Source: Leptofilum sp050292445 (GTDB taxonomy: Bacteria; Chloroflexota; Anaerolineae; Promineifilales; Promineifilaceae). From it: a DNA stretch of 8,404 nucleotides. A program made the position numbers and the translations under genes. Shown piece by piece: positions 1 through 5,400 of this stretch (position 1 is its first letter; every line of letters starts with the position of its first letter). The DNA is taken from contig JBNKLQ010000258.1 in the NCBI GenBank assembly GCA_050292445.1, positions 1-8,404 of the forward strand. The letters are read 5' to 3'. The notes under the pieces are model-generated. The model had not been told where the DNA came from, searched no databases, and worked only from the letters and a program-made list of their open reading frames with translations.

Positions 1-41
1 CTGGTAAAAGATGTTCAGGCACTCAAATATCAGGTCATGTT

Positions 42-56
42 CACTTGATCACTTGA
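42..56. repeat. Small period-8 direct repeat in the leader before the TPR gene
   Basis: CACTTGA occurs at 42-48 and again at 50-56, separated by one T, so the two copies are in register with a period of 8. The junction contains the palindrome TGATCA. The surrounding 1-110 is AT-rich and has no open frame of interest. Two copies are too few to prove a tandem array, but the window edge is close and more copies could lie to the left. Confidence 0.35.
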
Positions 57-76
57 AAATTTAAATATATGAAAAC

Positions 77-104
77 TTGCTCGCTTCTACCCTCTTGTTA
101 AACT
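77..104 (+). promoter_or_regulatory. Possible weak promoter for a leaderless TPR transcript
   Basis: TAAACT at 99-104 fits the TANNNT pattern of a -10 element and ends only six bases before the ATG at 111. TTGCTC at 77-82, 16 bp upstream, is a poor -35 match. No purine-rich Shine-Dalgarno sequence lies between 91 and 110, which would fit a leaderless or near-leaderless mRNA. This rests on short matches and could easily be chance. Confidence 0.2.
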
Positions 105-110
105 AGCTTC

Positions 111-602
111 ATGGCCAGTGACGAAGAAATCACCCGCGAAAAAGCAATGGTTTTGTTTGACCAAGCGTACCGTCGCCAGATGGACGGTGAGCTGGGCGAG
201 GCCATTGAGCTGTACAAGCGCTCTATTGCCACTTTCCCCACGGCCGAAGCATACACCTTCCTCGGTTGGACCTACAGCCTGATGGATCGCATTGGCGAAG
301 CCATTGCCATGTGCCAAAAAGCAATTGAGATTGATCCCACCTACGGCAATCCTTACAACGACATCGGTGCCTACTTAATTGACCAGAACAAGTGGGAAGA
401 AGCGATTCCCTGGTTAGAAAAGGCCACCGCTGCTCCGCGCTATGAAACGCGCCAGTTTCCCTACATGAATTTGGGTCGGGCCTATCAAAATTTGGGCAAA
501 TACAAAACGGCCGTACAGCATTACAAGCAAGCCCTGGAAGAAGAGCTATTCTACCTGCCAGCCAATTGGGCACTCACGGCGCTGTTGGGCAAGATGAATT
601 AG
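111..602 (+). CDS. Tetratricopeptide repeat (TPR) protein, 163 aa
   Basis: A small, soluble, all-helical protein built almost entirely of TPR units. Four repeats can be read, at about residues 12-43, 46-77, 80-112 and 115-149. They show the usual pattern of Gly/Ala at position 8, Tyr at 11, Ala at 20 and Pro near 32, for example the EAIELYKRSI, EAIAMCQKAIEIDP and YKTAVQHYKQALE stretches. There is no signal peptide or membrane segment, so it is probably cytoplasmic. TPR arrays bind peptides or partner proteins, but the partner cannot be told from sequence. The first ATG gives a plausible start (MASDEE), although no ribosome binding site is visible and the message may be leaderless. One ACGGCCGT octamer lies at 507-514 and encodes Thr-Ala-Val. 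The family assignment is secure and the cellular role is unknown. Confidence 0.9.
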   Translation: MASDEEITREKAMVLFDQAYRRQMDGELGEAIELYKRSIATFPTAEAYTFLGWTYSLMDRIGEAIAMCQKAIEIDPTYGNPYNDIGAYLIDQNKWEEAIPWLEKATAAPRYETRQFPYMNLGRAYQNLGKYKTAVQHYKQALEEELFYLPANWALTALLGKMN

Positions 603-664
603 CTGAAGTGCTGGGTTTGGTATTTACCTGAAATCGTCAAAACTTTTGGAGCCTAGACTGCGTA

Positions 665-859
665 ATGTCAGTCATGAATAAAAATGTGCGAAATGCTTTA
701 ATGCTTGTGCTTGGCTTTTTGTTTGTTTTTTTCTATATGGTGTTTGCAGATGTATACACTGGCTGGAAAAGTGTTGGTTGGGCAATTTGCAGCAATTTCT
801 TCATTGTGCTTGGCGGCGGATTAAGGTATCTGATTTTTGAGTACGAGGAAAAGAAATAA
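665..859 (+). CDS. Small two-helix membrane protein of unknown function, 64 aa
   Basis: I do not recognise this protein. It has a short basic N-terminus (MSVMNKNVR) and a hydrophobic segment at about residues 11-29 rich in Leu, Phe and Val. A short polar turn (residues 30-37, Asp, Tyr, Lys) leads to a second hydrophobic segment at about 38-57, and the tail is charged (EYEEKK). By the positive-inside rule the N-terminus would be cytoplasmic, giving a helical hairpin in the inner membrane. GGAG at 648-651 is the only Shine-Dalgarno-like sequence and is 13 nt from the ATG at 665, which is long. A second ATG at 674 is farther still, so I keep the first. The gene starts 62 nt after the TPR gene on the same strand and could be cotranscribed. 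It is noticeably AT-richer than its neighbours and has no ACGGCCGT octamer. The open frame and membrane pattern make it plausible but unproven. Confidence 0.6.
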   Translation: MSVMNKNVRNALMLVLGFLFVFFYMVFADVYTGWKSVGWAICSNFFIVLGGGLRYLIFEYEEKK

Positions 860-905
860 AATCGCTGAATCCATTATCTCATGAAATCTACCACAACCTC
901 TTTTG

Positions 906-1130
906 CTAATAGCTGGGATAAAGGCCACGATATTGCCAGAGTTGGATAATTTCCCCGTTTAAGTTGCTGTGCAAGAGTGTCCAGTCGCCTGCGGAATTGT
1001 AGAAATCGTCCGGGTTGTCTGATTGGCCAGCATACCAGATGAACTGATCATCGATTTGCCAGTAGAGTTGATAGATATCAGCTCCTGGTCCGGGAATTTC
1101 AACTGGTTCCCCGCAAAGGCTGCCCAGCAA
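906..1130 (-). pseudogene. Out-of-frame C-terminal part of the beta-propeller lipoprotein gene
   Basis: This frame runs from a TTG near 1130 to the TAG at 906-908. It encodes a Trp/Tyr/Asp/Asn-rich stretch that looks like the closing blade of a propeller, with segments such as IYQLYWQIDDQFIWYAG and GDWTLLHSNLNGEIIQLW. It is +1 relative to the upstream frame and overlaps it by about 30 nt. No ribosome binding site or signal supports an independent start, so I read it as the continuation of the gene to its right. Removing one C from the C4 run at 1109-1112 (G4 on the coding strand) would join the frames and give one product of 493 residues. Cause unknown: real frameshift mutation, sequencing or assembly error, or, less likely, a programmed +1 shift. 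It ends 46 nt from the convergent small membrane gene. Confidence 0.6.
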
Positions 1131-2388
1131 CGGCCGTTATGCTTTGGCTAAATACCTCACCCTCATGCAACAGTAGTACCGACTCGCCGGGCACATCCCA
1201 GGTGAGCAGTTGGGCTGAGTTGGGCACAGCCAGCTCGTTAGCTAAGGCCACAGACCCCGTTTGCGGATTCAGGGTGAAATAGATTGGCTGAGAAGTCTCA
1301 GGAATGCCGACAAAAAGCTGGCATTCCCCAACGCCAATGACCATCTTGTTAGCCGCAAATAGCGGCGGCGAATCCAGACAGCGGTAATTTTCTGGCTCGT
1401 GCAGTGGCTCATCTATAAAAAAGTCCAGGAAAGCGGACTCCGGCAAAAAATGAGAAAAGCTGCCGTCTACAGCCGCCCAGACGTAGCCAGCCGGATGCGG
1501 GACGGGAGCGCGATCCTCGTCCTGGGAGGCGTACAGGAACAGTTGGCTGCTGTCTGGCGTCCACTGTGGTTTCCAGAACAAGCCTGAACCACCGTATCCA
1601 GCACGATCCAACGCAGAAGCTTGCGTCTCGATACCGGTTTCAATTTCTACCACGTATAGGCCGGGGACGGTGTTGGGCAGCTCGTAGTGTGATTCGCGGG
1701 TGAAGGCGACGGTACGGCCGTCTGGCGAGACACGCAGCGAATGGGGCACATCCACCGCCAGCAGCCGATCATCGCCAGCAGCCGTGCGCCAGCGCAGTTC
1801 ATAGGTTTCATCGGTGGCCAAAATGTAGGCAAAATCCAGCCCGTTGGGTGCCCAGCCTGCGGCCACAACGTTGTCTGAAAAAATCACTTCCAGTTCGCCT
1901 GTGTCTACATTGACCAGAAACAGTTTGCCCACAGCGATGTTTCCTGGTCCTGCGCCGCCTTCGTGCGTCCAGGCCAACACTTGGTCAGTGGCTGGCGCGT
2001 AATCGGAATCAACGGAGTTGATGGCAGGAGCGAAGTCGAATTCTTCTGAAAAGAGGCCAGACGGGTAAGGTATGTTCACGATTTGCCAGCCATTCTCGCC
2101 TTGCACCAGGCCAGTGAGGCTGTTGCTGCCGCCTTCGGTTTGGGCAAAGAGCAAGAATTTATCGAAGCGCGAGGCGGAGGTGGCTGGTTCTGGTGTTGTC
2201 GTTGATGTGGGTTGGGGAAATGGCGTCGGGGAAACGGCCGTTGGCGTTGTCCGTGCTGTTTCTTCTGCCAATGCCGTAGCAATCACGGTTGGCCGATTTT
2301 CAACTTCCGGCGTAGATACAATGGCATCTGGCGTGCAGGCGGCCAATAACCATAGAAAAGTAATCAAAACAATAAATTTAGGTTTCAT
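1099..2388 (-). CDS. TolB-like beta-propeller lipoprotein, apparently frameshifted near its 3' end
   Basis: A secreted lipoprotein. From the ATG at 2388 it starts MKPKF, then a hydrophobic core and the lipobox LAAC with the lipidated Cys at residue 18. Residues about 19-73 are a Thr/Pro-rich tether (for example TTPTAVSPTPFPQPTS). The rest is made of propeller blades: GKLFLVNVDTGELEVIF followed by a WAPNG turn, LRVSPDGRTVAF, GLYVVEIETGIE and PQWTPDSSQLFLY. These match the W/SPDG-type turns of TolB/WD40-like blades. Two more ATGs in frame (2403, 2400) would add five residues with an Asp before the basic n-region. The 2388 start has GGAT at a proper distance and a cleaner signal peptide. The frame stops at 1099, but propeller-like coding sequence continues in another frame to 906, so the intact gene was probably 906-2388. 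It lies just downstream of the macroglobulin gene on the same strand. A propeller may bind protein or glycan ligands, and no enzyme motif was seen. Confidence 0.8.
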   Translation of the reverse strand: MKPKFIVLITFLWLLAACTPDAIVSTPEVENRPTVIATALAEETARTTPTAVSPTPFPQPTSTTTPEPATSASRFDKFLLFAQTEGGSNSLTGLVQGENGWQIVNIPYPSGLFSEEFDFAPAINSVDSDYAPATDQVLAWTHEGGAGPGNIAVGKLFLVNVDTGELEVIFSDNVVAAGWAPNGLDFAYILATDETYELRWRTAAGDDRLLAVDVPHSLRVSPDGRTVAFTRESHYELPNTVPGLYVVEIETGIETQASALDRAGYGGSGLFWKPQWTPDSSQLFLYASQDEDRAPVPHPAGYVWAAVDGSFSHFLPESAFLDFFIDEPLHEPENYRCLDSPPLFAANKMVIGVGECQLFVGIPETSQPIYFTLNPQTGSVALANELAVPNSAQLLTWDVPGESVLLLHEGEVFSQSITAVAGQPLRGTS

Positions 2389-2395
2389 AATCAAA

Positions 2396-2399
2396 TCCA
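2396..2399 (-). promoter_or_regulatory. Ribosome binding site deciding the propeller lipoprotein start
   Basis: On the minus strand TGGA (plus-strand 2396-2399) lies 7 nt before the ATG at 2388. The alternative ATGs at 2403 and 2400 are preceded only by an A-rich stretch without a Shine-Dalgarno match. The motif is short, so it supports but does not prove the shorter start. Confidence 0.35.
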
Positions 2400-2414
2400 T
2401 CATTCATTTTTGTA

Positions 2415-2439
2415 GGGGGCGACCCGCCGGGTCGCCCCT
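2415..2439. repeat. GC-rich palindrome between the two lipoprotein genes
   Basis: GGGGCGACCC at 2416-2425 and GGGTCGCCCC at 2429-2438 are perfect inverted copies with a 3-nt loop (GCC). A G:T pair at 2415/2439 could extend the stem. It lies 10 nt after the macroglobulin stop codon (in its direction of transcription) and before the next gene. On the minus strand the stem is followed by CTACAAAAATG, not a T run, and on the plus strand there is also no T run, so it is not a standard intrinsic terminator. The base composition and the GTAG flank suggest a dispersed intergenic repeat. In mRNA it could protect the upstream 3' end or reduce read-through. Confidence 0.7.
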
Positions 2440-2448
2440 CCCATACAT

Positions 2449-5400
2449 TTATTCCGGTAATTCAATCACAATTTGGTTGCTAGCGGAACGACCCCAGAGA
2501 GCGGCGTTGTACATGGCGTACACCTCGGTGGGCATGGCGGTGAAGCTGCCCGCCTGCGTAGCCCTGGCGTAGTAGCTGATGGTCAGCGGGCGCGGGTCCA
2601 TCTCGGTGACAAAGAAGCTGACGCGGTCGCCAAACACCTCTTTGTAATTGTAGCCCAGCTCATGCCAGCGGTAGGTTGGGCCGTTATAAGCGTCGGCGAC
2701 GTGGCTGGTGGTGGCCAGCCCTTCGTTGAGCGCTTCCAGGCCGCCGGGCAGATGGTCTTCAATGATGATGTAGCTGCCCTGGTCGGGCAAATCAACCGTC
2801 AGGCGGATTTGCACCAGCTGGCCGGGTTCGATGCTTGTCAGCGGCTGGCCTGTTTCGCCATCCAGGTAGCGGCGGGTGATGGTGACTTCACCAGCGGCGT
2901 CTATTTCGCCACGGGGGACAAACATACGGCCGTTCAACACAAAGTACAGTCGCCCGCCACCGCTCTGGGTGAGGACCACCTCATTTTCGCCCGTTTGCAG
3001 CTGTTCCAGCGGAATGGTCAGGGAGACGGCCGGTTCGCCGCGCCCCAGTGTGCCGCTGGCCACCGTTTGGCCGTTGACCTGCACACTGTAGCTGGCAGTT
3101 GTGGCGGCTTCGCTGTAGCTGGTCGCCAGCAGGTGGTCGGTCAGGCCCAGGATGGCGAAGGAGGTTTCGTTGGTGGTGCCCCAGCCCTGGCTGCGCCGCT
3201 GGGCCATTAGCCAGCGCACCATGCCGGGAATCAGCTCGCTGCGCGGCTCAATCTGGCTGTAGGCGCTGAGGGCCAGGGCGGTGGTGCGAATGTTGGAGGC
3301 CATCACTTTGTCATGATAGTAACCGTCGTGATCGGCCCCTTGCCAATAAACGGAACCGTCTTGAGAAACGGCCGTTTCCCCCAGCTCCGCCAAAACCTCA
3401 GCCGCCAATTCATTTTCGCCCATTTCGTGCAAGGTCAGGGCCAGGGCAGCCAGGCTAAACTCGTCGCCGTTGAGAATGTGCCGATTTGCGGCTAGGTTGA
3501 GCGTGAGTTCCTCGTTGGGCAGACCGGCCAGGGCCATGGCGTAGTAGGCAAAGGCGCGGGTGCGGGCATCAACCTCGGCCGGGGTTTGATTGTTAAACCA
3601 TTCCACGCCGCGCTCAATGACGCCGCTGTCCACTTCGTAGCCGGCGTCGGCCATCACCGCCAGGCCAAAGATGACCCAGGCGGTTTGGTAATCGTGGCTG
3701 TCGTCGTCATACCACCAGCCCCAGCCGCCGTCGGTGTGCTGGAAGCCGTACAGGCGCTGGATGCTGGCGTTAATCTGCCCCGGCAGCTCCGCTTGCAGCG
3801 TGGGATTAGTCACGCCAAGCTGCTTCAGCGCCCGCCCGACAACGGCGTTGGGCAATGCCTTGCTCATCGTTTGCTCTACACAGCCGTAGGGGTAGCCGGT
3901 GAGGTATTGCAGCCCTTCCAACATACTGCCCGCGATGGAGCGGCTGAGCTGAACTTCAACCTGGCTCATTGGCAGGGCATCGGCTGGGACGGTGACGGTG
4001 GTCTCGAAGCGCCCGGTGAACTGGCCGACTTCAGTGGTCACGTCGGGGATGGCCAGTGGTTGGATGGTGAGGGGTAGTTGGATGGCGTCTGATGGACCAG
4101 TGGAACCTGCGGTTCCGCCGCCGCTTGTGGGAACGGCCGTAATCAACAGTGCCACTTCCCCAGCCTCAACTGCTTCAACCGGCCAGCCGACAATGCGCTG
4201 CTGCCCCGGCTGCAAGGTGATTGTCTGCGCCGCTTCGCCCCCAATCTCCAATCCCTGATCTCCAATCTCCAATTCCACAACCAGTTCCTGAACAGAGTCA
4301 CTGTAGTTATGCACGATAGCCGACAAAGCCATTGTGTCTCCAGCGGTTAAGATGCGCGGCAGGAGCGACCGTATGATTATATCCTGCTTGGTGATGATGT
4401 TGGCGGTGGCTTCGCCCACCTGCGTGTCGGCGGTGGTGGCTTTGGCCGTGGCCCGCCAGCTGGTGAGGCTGTCTGGCAGGGTGACAGTGACGGATACTTC
4501 TCCGTTGAAATCCGTGTGGAGGACGGGTTCCCAAACGGCCGTATCCGGGAAATCCTGACGCGGCCCGCCGGTGACAACGCCATCGCCACCACCACCACCC
4601 ATGCCACCCTCCCAGAGGTAGCGGGTGGGGTGCATGGCGTTGTAGGTGTTTACCGTGCTGCCCCGCTCGTAGTAAAAGGCATCGTACATCAGGCCGTTCA
4701 GCTCCGGGCTGAGGGCAAAGATTGCTTCATCCACCAGTGCCAGCGACACTTCGGCCGAGACCGGTTCATCGCGAAAGTTGGTGACGCGCACGGTGAAGGT
4801 GGCTTCTTCGCCAGGGGCGTATTCCGCTTTGTCTGGCGTGATGGTTACATTGAGCCGCTTGGTAAAAGCAGGCACCGACAAGTTAACATAACTTGACATG
4901 AGGCGGCTGTCTGGCAGGCTGCTGCCCGTATCTCTGGTCAGGGTGGTATCTTGCTCTTGCCAGGCGTTGATGGCTACGTAGACGTTGGGCGTATCGCCCT
5001 CTTCAATGGTGACGGGAATCCGGGTGATGGGCGCGGTTAGTTCCACCAGTTCCTGGCGGCGAATGCTGCCGCGCTCGATGGTGAGCAGCGCCGGGCCGCT
5101 AAAGCTGGATTCCACCAGAATGTGGGCCACATCGCCGGGACGGTATTCATCTTTATCGGCCACCAGGTGCAGGTTGCCGCTGTCGCCGCCATACCAGTTG
5201 CTGTAAAAATCGCTGAAGGCATAGACCCAGCTGGTGTAGGTCATGGCCTTGCCCTGGCCATCTTCGCCAGTGACACGAATCTGGTAGTAGCCGGGTTCTT
5301 CGATGGTGAAGTTGAGCGTAGCACGCCCGTTTTCTCCAGTGCTCAAATTGGCAGACTGCACTACGGTGTCATATTCGTAGGTGTTGCGGTTCCAGCGGCG

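Noticed and set aside
1099..1136. Programmed -1 frameshift in the propeller gene
   Set aside because: The continuing frame is +1, not -1, and no X-XXY-YYZ slippery heptamer was seen. Mutation or sequence error is simpler.
2415..2439. Intrinsic terminator for the macroglobulin gene
   Set aside because: A strong stem is present but no T run follows on either strand, so it is listed as a palindromic repeat.
2072..2572. Plus-strand open frame spanning the gap between the two lipoprotein genes
   Set aside because: It runs antisense through a signal peptide, the palindrome and the end of the macroglobulin, and its sequence is low-complexity.
2473..3210. Plus-strand open frame of 245 codons opposite the macroglobulin C-terminus
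   Set aside because: Antisense shadow with Gly/Ala/Val/His-biased composition and no motif or ribosome binding site.
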